The translations under genes were made by a program, and so were the position numbers. 62,108 nucleotides of DNA from assembly GCF_000488215.1 (NCBI RefSeq), contig NZ_KI530723.1, positions 160,100-222,207 of the forward strand. The letters run 5' to 3'. The notes below the pieces were generated by a model, which made no database searches, had not been told where the DNA came from, and was given only the letters and a program-made list of their open reading frames with translations. Within the stretch, counting starts at the first letter, position 1; each line of letters opens with the position of its first letter. This document shows, one piece after another, positions 48,986 to 58,338 of the stretch. The stretch is from Acinetobacter nectaris CIP 110549. GTDB taxonomy: Bacteria; Pseudomonadota; Gammaproteobacteria; Pseudomonadales; Moraxellaceae.

Positions 48986-50389
48986 TTAAAGCTTCTCCAT
49001 CAAGTCAGCCATCAACGTCTCCATATGGGTAAAGCGAGAACCTTTAAACAAGAAGTTCATAGACTGAGGTTGATGTTTTTCAATCATGTGAATTAAAGCA
49101 GGCAACGCGTGTGCCTGCGTCTCAAAATTTATTATTTTATCCGATGCCTGAGCACCCGACTTAATCGCTTTTGAATACTGACCTACTGCCACAATATAAT
49201 CGATTTCTTTTTCAGCAAGTTTCTGTCCTAAAGCAATATGTTCCCGCTCTGCTTCTGCACCTAACTCCCCAATGTCACCAATTACCATGACTTTTAGGCC
49301 ATTTTGTTTCAATAATACATCTGCTGCTGCAAGCATTGAGCTTGGATTCGCATTATATGTGTCATCAATAAACGTGTATTGATGATGTTGAATAAAGTTT
49401 AAACGTCCTTTTGCACCGACAGCATGTTGTAAACCTTTTACAATTTGCGTGAGAGGAATTTTGAGTGCAATTGAAAAAGCGGCAGCGGCCAATGCATTTG
49501 ATATGTTGTGCTCACCTGCAAATGGCAAACATACATCTGCTGTACCCTCAGGTGTATGCAGACAAAATATTGACTGCTGCGCTTCCAACTGAATATCTGT
49601 GGCAAAAACATCTCCTCCCAGACCAAAACTGAGCGTTTCAAGGTGTTGGGTCGTGTTTAAAATATTTACCGTAAAGTCATCTTTTGCAGGTACAACTGCA
49701 ATGCCAGTTTCAGATAAGTGATTATATATTTCAGATTTTGCTGTACAAATTCCTTCGCGCCCACCAAACTCACCCAAATGAGCTGTACCAATATTTAATA
49801 TACCTGCGACATCAGGACGTACTAAATTAGACGTATAATCAATTTCACCTTGATGGTTTGCACCAAGCTCCATCACTGCATAACGGTGTTCAGGCAACAA
49901 CTCCAACAACATCATGGGCACACCCAAGTCATTATTTAAATTACCACGTGTCACAAGTGTCGGTGCAACACCATTTAAAATGCTACTTAGCATTTCTTTT
50001 GTTGTTGTTTTACCACTACTTCCTGTCAGTGCAATAACCTGCAAGTTTTTACAAGATTGACGGCGAAATGCACCCAAATGACCAAGTGCTATACGCGTAT
50101 CTGAAACTATCAATTGAAAAATATTGTCTACTTCAGCGACAGGCTCAGAAACGATAACAACCGTACAACCATGTGATGCAACTTGAGAAACAAAAGTATG
50201 ACCATCAAAACGTTCACCTTTTAACGCAAGAAATATATCTCCTTGCTCTGCATGACGAGAGTCAGTCAGTACACGTTTCAATAATTCTGATGGTTTTTTA
50301 TCTTGATACCAATGTCCGCCTGTTGCCTGTTGCAAGTCATTTGCTGACCACGGTGTAAGATGCCCTAAACTTGTTGTTGACGTATGCAT
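48986..50389 (-). CDS. murF: UDP-N-acetylmuramoyl-tripeptide--D-Ala-D-Ala ligase
   Basis: MurF adds D-Ala-D-Ala to the UDP-MurNAc tripeptide. The 467 residues show the ATP loop LTGSSGKTTTKEMLS, the ELGANHQGEID motif and IDDTYNANPSSMLAA. The start overlaps the murE stop by one base (TAATG). Confidence 0.96.
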   Translation of the reverse strand: MHTSTTSLGHLTPWSANDLQQATGGHWYQDKKPSELLKRVLTDSRHAEQGDIFLALKGERFDGHTFVSQVASHGCTVVIVSEPVAEVDNIFQLIVSDTRIALGHLGAFRRQSCKNLQVIALTGSSGKTTTKEMLSSILNGVAPTLVTRGNLNNDLGVPMMLLELLPEHRYAVMELGANHQGEIDYTSNLVRPDVAGILNIGTAHLGEFGGREGICTAKSEIYNHLSETGIAVVPAKDDFTVNILNTTQHLETLSFGLGGDVFATDIQLEAQQSIFCLHTPEGTADVCLPFAGEHNISNALAAAAFSIALKIPLTQIVKGLQHAVGAKGRLNFIQHHQYTFIDDTYNANPSSMLAAADVLLKQNGLKVMVIGDIGELGAEAEREHIALGQKLAEKEIDYIVAVGQYSKAIKSGAQASDKIINFETQAHALPALIHMIEKHQPQSMNFLFKGSRFTHMETLMADLMEKL

Positions 50390-51891
50390 TAGTGATGATC
50401 TCCTGCCAAATATGCATTCGGCTGTGCATGCTGTGCCTGAATCGCAGATTTAACTTCAACGACATCATCAAACCAATGTCTTACACCATTCACTTCTTGA
50501 TAATTTTCATGCCCTTTGCCTGCAATCACTACAATGTCACCTGCTTGTGCATGCTTCACTGCATATTTTATGGCTTCTCTTCGATCATCAATTTCTTTTA
50601 AAACTTCAGATAACGTTAAGCCTTGCTTCATATCAGCAAAAATTTGTGTGGGGTCTTCTGTACGTGGATTATCCGATGTTAAAACAACAAGATCTGCCCC
50701 ATTTATGGCAGCTTGTGTCATAAGAATGCGTTTACCACAATCTCTATCACCACCACAGCCAAAAATAGCCCATAGCTGATGATTGACGTGACGTTTTAAA
50801 CTTCCAAGAACTTGAATTAGTGCATCAGGCGTATGGGCATAATCAACCACAAAAATGCGCTCATCATCACGAATCACTTGCATTCTTCCGGGTGCACCTT
50901 CGAGTAAAGAACACTGTTCAATTAAATCTTGAAGAGGTTCACCCAGCGTTGCAACGGCGATTAAACTTGCAACCAAATTTTCAATATTAAAATGACCAAG
51001 CAAAGGGCTCTTGACGCGGTATACATCATCGGCTGTATGCAAAGTAAATTCTGCACCATCTAAACTAAATGAAATTTCCGACACATAAAAATCTGCCGTA
51101 TGATCTTTCATTGAATACGTTAATATACGAGGTTGGCTTGGGTTGTTTTTCGCAGCCTCTTGCATGACTGATGCATATGCATCATCTAAATTAATGACGG
51201 CTGTTTTGAGTGTTTGAAACTGAAAAAGCTGTGCCTTTGCTGCCGCATAGACATCTAACGTGCCATGAAAATCTAAATGATCTCGACTCAGGTTACTATA
51301 AACAGCAACCTCTATATTCGAACCACTCAAGCGCCCTTGCACTAGCCCATGCGAACTTGCCTCCAAAGCAACGAACTGTGCCTCTTGCTCTGCATAATGA
51401 TAAAGCTCATTTTGTAAACTAAGTGCATCTAACGTGGTATGAGACGATGCAACAAGATGAGGTAAAATACCATTTCCTGCTGTACCCATTACTGCACAAC
51501 GCTTATGTTGCAAAGTGAGTAACTCTGCCATTAAACGTGCAATTGTGGTTTTACCATTTGTACCTGTCACAGCCAAAATTCTTGCTGTTTCAACAGGCTT
51601 TTTACTCTCTAAATATTGCTTTTGCCATGCACCCATTAAGTGGCGAACATCCGAACAAACAATATTATTTTCAATATTTAGTGCTTGTTCAGAAATCACA
51701 CCTAAAGCACCTTTCTCTAATGCAGCTTGTGCAAAATCAAGTGTTTTTTCAGGCTGACTATAGCTATTCAATGCAATAAAAATTTGCCCTGAACGAATAT
51801 ACCGACTATCTAAACAGAAGCCCTCAAAAGGTTGGTTTACCCAAGACGCTTGTATTTCAACGGGATAAATTTCTTGCAAAGTAATAGACAT
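50389..51891 (-). CDS. murE: UDP-MurNAc-L-Ala-D-Glu--meso-DAP ligase
   Basis: MurE adds the third amino acid of the stem peptide. The 500 residues include the P-loop VTGTNGKTTIARL, YSNLSRDHLDFHG and FVVDYAHTPDAL. The DNPRTEDP motif indicates meso-diaminopimelate rather than lysine specificity. It lies 10 bases after ftsI. Confidence 0.97.
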   Translation of the reverse strand: MSITLQEIYPVEIQASWVNQPFEGFCLDSRYIRSGQIFIALNSYSQPEKTLDFAQAALEKGALGVISEQALNIENNIVCSDVRHLMGAWQKQYLESKKPVETARILAVTGTNGKTTIARLMAELLTLQHKRCAVMGTAGNGILPHLVASSHTTLDALSLQNELYHYAEQEAQFVALEASSHGLVQGRLSGSNIEVAVYSNLSRDHLDFHGTLDVYAAAKAQLFQFQTLKTAVINLDDAYASVMQEAAKNNPSQPRILTYSMKDHTADFYVSEISFSLDGAEFTLHTADDVYRVKSPLLGHFNIENLVASLIAVATLGEPLQDLIEQCSLLEGAPGRMQVIRDDERIFVVDYAHTPDALIQVLGSLKRHVNHQLWAIFGCGGDRDCGKRILMTQAAINGADLVVLTSDNPRTEDPTQIFADMKQGLTLSEVLKEIDDRREAIKYAVKHAQAGDIVVIAGKGHENYQEVNGVRHWFDDVVEVKSAIQAQHAQPNAYLAGDHH

Positions 51892-51901
51892 AAAAACTCA
51901 C

Positions 51902-53725
51902 TTATCGCCGAACATTTGTAGATTGTAATGGTTTATCTAAAGGTACATTCAGCAAGCGTAAAGACTCTTGCATAATTCTTGAAAAGACAGGTGCAGCAAC
52001 CAAGCCACCATAGTAAGCACCTTGCGGATTCTCTACCACAACTACCATTGCTATACGTGGATTGCTAATTGGAGCAATACCTGCAAATAGTGCACGATAC
52101 TGTGTTTTAGAGTATCCCTTACGGTCTGGATTCAACTTATGCGCTGTACCTGTTTTACCGCCGACTCGATAGCCCGGAATCTGTGCTTGAGGAGCTGTTC
52201 CTCCCGGCTGTGTTACTTGTTCCAACATACCAACAATTTCATTGGCAATTTTAGGCTCAAGTACCTGTTTCCCTTCAGCAGGTTGGTCTAACTTATATAA
52301 AGACAACGGCATTTCTTTACCATGATTAGCTAGCATGGCATAGCCTTGCGCAAGCTGTAATACTGTTGCGTTTAAGCCATAACCATATGCCATGGTGCCA
52401 ATTTCAGAGACATTTAAATATTTTTGAGGCAAAATTAGACCCGCACTTTCACCTGGAAAATGCACAGCAGATTTCGAGCCAAAGCCAAAACGTCTAAAAG
52501 TAGTTGGTAACGTGGTTGGTGGTAAAGAAAGGGCAATTTTTGCTGCACCTACGTTGGATGACTTAATAATAACGCCCGCAAGTGTAAGTACACCATGATC
52601 GTGTGTATCACGAATTGTATGCCAACCAATACGCATAGAACCCGGATGCGTATCAATAATTGAGTTTGGTGTATATTTTCCACTTTCAAGCGCTGCAGCA
52701 ATGGTAAATGGCTTCATGGTTGAACCCGGTTCAAACATATCAATTGCGCCACGGTTACGCATCGCATCTTTATTGTTTAAGTCATCTTTATCATTCGGGT
52801 TATATGAAGGCCAACTTGCCAGTGCTAAAATCTCACCCGTTTTCACATCGACTGCAATCGCTGTCGCTGAACGTGCATTATTTGCGACACCTGCTGCTGT
52901 TAACTCCCTATACATCAAATATTGAATACGAGAATCAATACTTAGAGTAAAATCTTCACCATTTTGAACAGGTCGAATAATATCTGGATCGCGCACACGG
53001 TTACCAAATTTGTCTCGAATATTCGTCTGTAGACCAGGTTCACCAGTTAACTGAGTATTCAGCTTCATTTCTAAGCCTTCAACCCCCTTACCATCATTAT
53101 TGGTTAAACCAATAATCTGAGCATTCGGTTGTGGCTGTGGATAATAACGCTTATATGATTTTTCTGTATATATGCCTTGGAAATTACGCTGTAAAATAAC
53201 GTCAGCTTCAGGTGGTGGTACTTCAGTTTTTAATACCAAATAACGCGAGTTTGGATGGGCGTTCATACGTGCCTTTAATGTTGCACGATCCATACCTACC
53301 GCATCTGCAAGCTCATCCAAATTAAAGTCTTTATCTGGTAGCTTTTGTTTTGGTTTACGTCTTTTACCATCGACCGATGGTGCAGTCATTGCCTCATAGA
53401 GTTTTTTATTATCAAAATAATCTTTTGGATCCATAATAATTTTCATGATTGGCGAGCTAATTGCCAAAGGAATACCATTACGATCACTAATGACACCACG
53501 CATTGGCTCTACAGTTTGATCTCGCTGAATCAATGCATTGGCTTTATTTTGCAAAAAGTCTTTATTAATAATTTGTACGTAAAATGCACGACAAACCAGC
53601 GCAATGAAGCAGACTAAAATCATGCCCCAAATTAAATAAAAGCGCCATTGGTCAAATGCAGCAGTTGGTTTTTCTGTAATTGAACGCTTAAGTTTACGTG
53701 TTTGCTTCATTTGTTTTTCAGCCAT
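51902..53725 (-). CDS. ftsI: Division-specific transpeptidase FtsI (PBP3)
   Basis: The septal peptidoglycan transpeptidase and beta-lactam target. The 607 residues have one N-terminal membrane helix (WRFYLIWGMILVCFIALVCR), the pedestal domain (RGVISDRNGIPLAISSP), then FEPGSTMKPF (SxxK), KSSNVGAAK (SxN) and GGKTGTAHK (KTG). It is 9 bases after ftsL. Confidence 0.97.
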   Translation of the reverse strand: MAEKQMKQTRKLKRSITEKPTAAFDQWRFYLIWGMILVCFIALVCRAFYVQIINKDFLQNKANALIQRDQTVEPMRGVISDRNGIPLAISSPIMKIIMDPKDYFDNKKLYEAMTAPSVDGKRRKPKQKLPDKDFNLDELADAVGMDRATLKARMNAHPNSRYLVLKTEVPPPEADVILQRNFQGIYTEKSYKRYYPQPQPNAQIIGLTNNDGKGVEGLEMKLNTQLTGEPGLQTNIRDKFGNRVRDPDIIRPVQNGEDFTLSIDSRIQYLMYRELTAAGVANNARSATAIAVDVKTGEILALASWPSYNPNDKDDLNNKDAMRNRGAIDMFEPGSTMKPFTIAAALESGKYTPNSIIDTHPGSMRIGWHTIRDTHDHGVLTLAGVIIKSSNVGAAKIALSLPPTTLPTTFRRFGFGSKSAVHFPGESAGLILPQKYLNVSEIGTMAYGYGLNATVLQLAQGYAMLANHGKEMPLSLYKLDQPAEGKQVLEPKIANEIVGMLEQVTQPGGTAPQAQIPGYRVGGKTGTAHKLNPDRKGYSKTQYRALFAGIAPISNPRIAMVVVVENPQGAYYGGLVAAPVFSRIMQESLRLLNVPLDKPLQSTNVRR

Positions 53726-53734
53726 AGAGCAACC

Positions 53735-54079
53735 TTATTTTTTTTGCTCCAACGAAGGTAAAGAAATTACAACAGTATCTGCGGTAGGTGGAGAAAACAT
53801 TCTCAACTGGGTCACTGCACGTGTTCCAATTTGAGAGGTTGAGCCGAAGGTTTGCTGCTCAATCAGCAACCTCCCCCACTCTGCATTCAAATCATCTTCC
53901 TCTCGTAAATACGTCGTCATTTGTCTATAGTCATGCCTATATTCAAACACTTCAAAAACTACCATCGTTGCACTTATGAAAATCAGAAGTACAAGAAAGA
54001 AGTATGCAATAATTTTCTTATGCGAGACGGTAAACCGAGAGGCTTGATTTTCTATTACTTCTAGTTCTTCTGCTTTCAT
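53735..54079 (-). CDS. ftsL: Cell division protein FtsL
   Basis: A small bitopic protein of the FtsQLB complex, 114 residues. One membrane helix (KIIAYFFLVLLIFISATMVV) is followed by a periplasmic leucine-zipper-like part (MTTYLREEDDLNAEWGRLLI). ATG 54079 overlaps the rsmH stop by four bases (ATGA), which is preferred over the longer frame from 54121. Location between rsmH and ftsI confirms the call. Confidence 0.92.
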   Translation of the reverse strand: MKAEELEVIENQASRFTVSHKKIIAYFFLVLLIFISATMVVFEVFEYRHDYRQMTTYLREEDDLNAEWGRLLIEQQTFGSTSQIGTRAVTQLRMFSPPTADTVVISLPSLEQKK

Positions 54080-55002
54080 CTGTTGCCTTTTTTCACCAAT
54101 CCTTCTGCGACACGAAGCCATGCACTTCTAGATCTTGGATTGCTTTTCACTTCTTCAGGGCTTGCACAAACACGTGCAATTTTCTTTAATCTTCGTGTGT
54201 CTTCTTGTTTTTGCGGCATTCCCCAGCCACTATCTTCAGGCAATGTCGACTCTTGCTGAATAAACTGTTTAATCATTCTATCTTCAAGTGAGTGAAAGCT
54301 TATCACAGCTAGGCGACCTTTAGGCCCAATTAAATCGACTGCTTGGGGTAAAAAGGTTTCAATATCTTCTAATTCTTTATTAATGGCAATACGGATGCCT
54401 TGAAATGCTCTTGTTGCAGGGTGTTTCTTTTTTTCCCACTTTGGGTGTGCTTTTTTGACAATTTCAGCAAGCTCTGCAGTCGTTGCAATATCTCCTGCCT
54501 CTTTAATTGCACGAGCAATACGACGGCTATAACGCTCTTCACCATATTTGTAGATGGTATTCGCTAAAACTTCTTCATCCACATCTAATAGCCATTCTCT
54601 TGCAGTCTGACCTTTAGAGTTATCCATTCGCATATCAAGCGGGCCATTATGCATAAAGCTAAAGCCACGTTCAGCTTCATCAAGCTGTGGTGAGGAAACG
54701 CCTAAATCTGCCATAATGCCATCAACATGCTCAATACCAATGGCATTTAATTCTGCTTGTATATCGGCAAAACTTGCATGAATAATTTTAAATCTTGAAT
54801 CTTCTTTTTCGAGTTCAGCAGCAACTGCAAGAGCTTGTGGGTCTTTATCAAAAGCATAAACACGGCTATTTTCATCTAACTTAGAAAGTAAAAGCCTTGT
54901 ATGACCACCCCGACCAAACGTCGCATCTACATATACCCCTGTACGACGATCAGCAAGAAGCGCATCTATAGTTTCATTAAGCAGTACAGAAATATGTGAC
55001 AT
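54076..55002 (-). CDS. rsmH: 16S rRNA m4C1402 methyltransferase RsmH
   Basis: Methylates N4 of C1402 in 16S rRNA. About 308 residues, with MSHISVLLNETIDALL at the N-terminus, the SAM motif VDATFGRGGHTR, IMADLGVSSPQLDEAERGFS and FHSLEDRMIKQF. I chose ATG 55002 because the upstream frame only offers TTG. First gene of the division cluster; no mraZ precedes it. Confidence 0.96.
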   Translation of the reverse strand: MSHISVLLNETIDALLADRRTGVYVDATFGRGGHTRLLLSKLDENSRVYAFDKDPQALAVAAELEKEDSRFKIIHASFADIQAELNAIGIEHVDGIMADLGVSSPQLDEAERGFSFMHNGPLDMRMDNSKGQTAREWLLDVDEEVLANTIYKYGEERYSRRIARAIKEAGDIATTAELAEIVKKAHPKWEKKKHPATRAFQGIRIAINKELEDIETFLPQAVDLIGPKGRLAVISFHSLEDRMIKQFIQQESTLPEDSGWGMPQKQEDTRRLKKIARVCASPEEVKSNPRSRSAWLRVAEGLVKKGNR

Positions 55003-55399
55003 AAAAAACAAGCATCAAATGATTTAAAAATGTAATTGCACATTATCTATGGCTTTACTACAAGTACCAAATAACTTTTTGTAGAAAAATATTAACCTAA
55101 TTCATGACTTTTCAATGCTTTTATCTATTTTTTATACAAAAAGGGACTTAAAAAGCATAAGTACAATATATAAAGTCACCAATGCTATGAAATATGAATA
55201 TTCAGTATCATATACATGTATTATTTATAACTTTACACATAGCAACTGTGAATATAATTCTGATGCCTGTATACATATTGTAAAATAAAAATGAATCTCA
55301 TTTAATTTATTTCAGCTATAGTACAACACATGATCACGATACAGTTACAACAACGGGTCTAAAAAGTCACTTTTTAAAATATTTTTTGGGAGTATATCA
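55003..55399. other. AT-rich interval between rsmH and the small secreted protein gene
   Basis: About 400 bases. The left part should hold the promoter of the rsmH-mraY cluster (minus). The right part holds a promoter overlapped by a Fur-like palindrome (plus, 55278-55306). No gene, and no mraZ or remnant of it, is visible. Confidence 0.6.
55278..55306 (+). promoter_or_regulatory. Promoter with Fur-like palindrome
   Basis: TTGTAA and TTTAAT are spaced 17 bases apart. The spacer and -10 are covered by AAATGAATCTCATTT (55289-55303), a perfect inverted repeat close to the Fur consensus core ATGATAATCAT. Such placement would allow iron-dependent repression. The match is partial at the centre. 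Confidence 0.5.
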
Positions 55400-55723
55400 A
55401 TGGGCATTTTCAGCTTGGTTTTACTAAGCCTATGTATTGGAACAAGTACAACATCATTGTATGCCAATGCAATAGAAAATGTGCATACCGCAAAAGTGGC
55501 TCAGCCTCTCATCATTAAACAAAGTCTTTCAGAAAAATCAGCAACATCTTTAATTGAGCAAACGCTAAATAAACAAAGACAAGCTGTCGATCAGCTCAGT
55601 TCTAATTCAGATGATATAAAAATTTTAACTACGATTCATGTCCAACCTACGCAAAACTTTTTTGCTGCTCAACATGACCGTTTCTCCCGTTTTATACAAA
55701 GTCTATTTTCACACGACTCATAA
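55400..55723 (+). CDS. Small secreted protein of unknown function
   Basis: A 107-residue protein with a Sec signal peptide (about 1-24, LVLLSLCIGTSTTSLYANA, cleavage after ANA). The mature part is short and mostly polar helical (LIEQTLNKQRQAVDQLSSNS), with no cysteines and no recognised domain, and ends FSRFIQSLFSHDS. GGGAG lies 8 bases before ATG 55400, so translation is likely. It is monocistronic between rsmH (divergent) and gltX. I do not recognise a family. Confidence 0.65.
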   Translation: MGIFSLVLLSLCIGTSTTSLYANAIENVHTAKVAQPLIIKQSLSEKSATSLIEQTLNKQRQAVDQLSSNSDDIKILTTIHVQPTQNFFAAQHDRFSRFIQSLFSHDS

Positions 55724-55788
55724 GAAAAACCTCATTCAAAGTTAAATTCATAGATTGCCACCTGTATTTTTCACGTTACACTTGGCGT

Positions 55789-55794
55789 TATAAT
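55789..55794 (+). promoter_or_regulatory. -10 box of gltX
   Basis: A perfect TATAAT 25 bases before the gltX ATG, so the leader is short. No convincing -35 element is seen at normal spacing. Confidence 0.5.
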
Positions 55795-55819
55795 GGTTTT
55801 TATTTGAATTAAAGTAACT

Positions 55820-57325
55820 ATGACTGTTCGTACTCGTATTGCTCCGTCACCGACTGGCTTTCCACATGTTGGAACTGCATATATCGCCCTATTCAATTTA
55901 TGCTTTGCTAAACAACATGGCGGCGAATTTATTCTCCGTATAGAAGATACAGACCAACAACGTTCAACACCTGAATCTGAAAAAATGATTTTAGATTCAC
56001 TACGTTGGCTTGGTATCGAATGGAGCGAAGGCCCTGATGTTGGTGGCCCACATGCACCATACCGCCAATCTGAACGTATGGATATCTATAAGAACTATGC
56101 ATTAGAACTTGTAGAAAAAGGACATGCTTTTTATTGTTTCGCCACAGCAGAAGAACTCGATCAGATGCGTGCAGAACAACAAGCACGTGGTGAAACACCA
56201 AAGTACGATGGTCGTGGACTTAAACTTTCAAATGAAGAAGTTTCTCGTCGCCTTGCAGCAGGTGAACCCCACGTTATTCGTATGAAAGTTCCTGAGGAAG
56301 GTACTTGTCAGTTCAATGACTTGTTACGTGGTGAAGTTGAGATTCCTTGGGCACAAGTAGATATGCAAATTCTACTCAAAACTGATGGTTTACCAACATA
56401 CCACCTTGCAAACGTTGTTGATGACCATCTCATGGAAATTACCCATGTATTGCGTGGTGAAGAATGGCTGCCTTCTGCTCCTAAGCACCAATTGCTTTAT
56501 CAGTATTTTGGTTGGGAGATGCCTATTCTTTGTCACATGCCTTTATTGCGTAATCCAGACAAATCAAAACTTTCAAAACGTAAAAATCCAACTTCAATTA
56601 ATTACTATAAAGATATTGGCGTTCTACCTGAAGCACTACTCAACTATTTGGCACGTATGGGCTGGTCAATGCCTGATGAGCGCGAAGTATTTACACTTGA
56701 TGAAATGAAAGCAAATTTCGATGTCAAACGTGTTTCACTCGGCGGCCCAATCTTTGACGTAGAAAAGCTTAATTGGTTAAATGGTCAATGGATCAAATCA
56801 CTTACACCAACTGAATTATTAGGCCGTATTCTTCAATGGCAAAATGACAGTAAAAAACTTGAAGATATTGCAGCAGCAATTCAACCACGTATTAGTCTTC
56901 TTTCAGAAGCAGTGAATTGGTCGGCATTCTATTTTAACCATATGCCAACACTGACAGCAGAAATGTTTGAGCATAAAAAGTTAACACCTGAACAGGTGCG
57001 CCAAAGCCTACAGTTTGCAATTTGGCGTTTAGAAAAAACCTTTACATGGAACAATGATACCGTTAGCCAAATCTTAATGGATTTAGCAAATCAGATGGAC
57101 ATCAAGCTCCGTGACTTTATGCCAACATTCTTTATTGCAATTGCAGGCTCAACAAGTGCAACCCCGATCATGCAAGCTATGGTAACTATTGGGCCAGATT
57201 TAACTTATGCTCGATTACGTCATGCACTTGAAATTGTCGGCAAACCAAGTAAAAAAGAGTTAAAAGTGTGGGAAAAATTAAATGAATCACTAGAGTTGGC
57301 TAAAAACAACCCAACTGATTCATAA
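55820..57325 (+). CDS. gltX: Glutamyl-tRNA synthetase
   Basis: Charges tRNA-Glu with glutamate. The 501 residues start [20 protein letters not shown] with the HIGH-type motif HVGT. The KMSKS-type motif is [10 protein letters not shown], and the C-terminal helical anticodon-binding domain is complete. It is immediately followed by tRNA-Ala and one of its substrates, tRNA-Glu. Confidence 0.97.
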   Translation: MTVRTRIAPSPTGFPHVGTAYIALFNLCFAKQHGGEFILRIEDTDQQRSTPESEKMILDSLRWLGIEWSEGPDVGGPHAPYRQSERMDIYKNYALELVEKGHAFYCFATAEELDQMRAEQQARGETPKYDGRGLKLSNEEVSRRLAAGEPHVIRMKVPEEGTCQFNDLLRGEVEIPWAQVDMQILLKTDGLPTYHLANVVDDHLMEITHVLRGEEWLPSAPKHQLLYQYFGWEMPILCHMPLLRNPDKSKLSKRKNPTSINYYKDIGVLPEALLNYLARMGWSMPDEREVFTLDEMKANFDVKRVSLGGPIFDVEKLNWLNGQWIKSLTPTELLGRILQWQNDSKKLEDIAAAIQPRISLLSEAVNWSAFYFNHMPTLTAEMFEHKKLTPEQVRQSLQFAIWRLEKTFTWNNDTVSQILMDLANQMDIKLRDFMPTFFIAIAGSTSATPIMQAMVTIGPDLTYARLRHALEIVGKPSKKELKVWEKLNESLELAKNNPTDS

Positions 57326-57386
57326 TATACATATTTTACTTGACCTTAGTGAGCGTTATTCATAGTATAGCGCTCACAACACAGCT

Positions 57387-57462
57387 GGGGTTATAGCTCA
57401 GTTGGTAGAGCGCTACAATGGCATTGTAGAGGTCAGCAGTTCGATCCTGCTTGACTCCACCA
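57387..57462 (+). tRNA. tRNA-Ala (GGC)
   Basis: A 76-base cloverleaf, acceptor GGGGTTA/TGACTCC with two G-U pairs, anticodon loop ATGGCAT (GGC), T-loop TTCGATC and encoded CCA. Reads GCC/GCU alanine codons. Confidence 0.95.
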
Positions 57463-57480
57463 GTCTCTCGTTGTTTATAT

Positions 57481-57556
57481 GTCCCTATCGTCTAGAGGCC
57501 TAGGACATCGCCCTTTCACGGCGGTAACCGGGGTTCGAATCCCCGTAGGGACGCCA
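57481..57556 (+). tRNA. tRNA-Glu (TTC), first copy
   Basis: A 76-base cloverleaf with acceptor GTCCCTA/TAGGGAC, anticodon TTC in CTTTCAC and encoded CCA. It is identical to the copy at 62014-62089 and lies 18 bases after tRNA-Ala. Confidence 0.97.
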
Positions 57557-57562
57557 AATTCC

Positions 57563-57598
57563 AAAAAAGCCTAGCATCAATTATGTTAGGCTTTTTTT
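57563..57598 (+). terminator. Terminator after the tRNA-Ala/tRNA-Glu pair
   Basis: An AAAAAAGCCTA/TAGGCTTTTTT stem with a 13-base loop, ending in a T-run, begins 7 bases after the tRNA-Glu CCA. Confidence 0.85.
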
Positions 57599-57808
57599 AT
57601 TGGGTTGCTGAATATATTGTCAGTACATGGTTGTTCTAAGTCAAAAGTGACCTTGCTTTCACAAAGGTTTAAAAGGTAACAAGTTCTGGGCTAATTTGTT
57701 CGCTTATCGCTTGCCCCTTCGCGTCATGAGGCACTATACATTATTTTCAATCCCGTATTGATGCAGTATAGGATCTTGCACTCGCCCAATATATCCAGCA
57801 ACTTCAGT

Positions 57809-58288
57809 TTATACCCATTCCTCTGAAATATCATCCATCAAATCAACTTGCCAGTTTTGTGCTTGAATCTGTATGTTTAAATCACGAATTTTTGCTGCAG
57901 TATCATCTGCTTGCTTCTGAAAGCTAGAGACCTGAATGACTTTATTCCATTTAATCTCTCTTGAGCTATAACGATTAGGCTCACGATGAGTCTGTTCAAT
58001 CGCAGCAATTAAAATTTTATGCCTTTCTACCAAAGCATCTCGCTGTGTTAACTGTGCTAAAAGTGTTTTTCCATTTTTTAGAACTGTTCGTGCATTGGTT
58101 AAATGGATACGATATATCATTTTTTGATGCTCTGCTGCCAATAGAAAAACCTCTTGTAACAGCTGATTAGGATCTTCTGAAGGTATATCTCCCTCCTGAA
58201 CCAATACATTGTTGTTTATACGCTGTTTAAGTGAAGCAATCTTTTTTTGTTGATCACTGCGAATAAGCAATGCTTCTGCCAGTTTCAT
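57809..58288 (-). CDS. DIP1984 family protein
   Basis: A 159-residue, mostly coiled-coil protein. The start MKLAEALLIRSDQQKKIASL, then VQEGDIPSEDPNQLLQEVFL and RIHLTNART are typical of the uncharacterised DIP1984 family. There is no signal or membrane segment. The TAA stop is followed in the same frame by 23 more sense codons before the next stop, so the C-terminus may have been shortened. Its partner LysO-type gene lies just upstream on the same strand. Confidence 0.82.
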   Translation of the reverse strand: MKLAEALLIRSDQQKKIASLKQRINNNVLVQEGDIPSEDPNQLLQEVFLLAAEHQKMIYRIHLTNARTVLKNGKTLLAQLTQRDALVERHKILIAAIEQTHREPNRYSSREIKWNKVIQVSSFQKQADDTAAKIRDLNIQIQAQNWQVDLMDDISEEWV

Positions 58289-58338
58289 ATTTCACCTAAT
58301 TTTATATTTAATATTGTCATTACAACTTACACTAAGAG

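Noticed and set aside
55003..55399. A remnant of mraZ upstream of rsmH
   Set aside because: No reading frame on the minus strand with MraZ-like motifs; the stretch is AT-rich with many stops.
57660..57755. Plus-strand open stretch reading KGNKFWANLFAYRLPLRVMR
   Set aside because: No start codon with a ribosome binding site, a stop just upstream, and no recognised family. Treated as chance.
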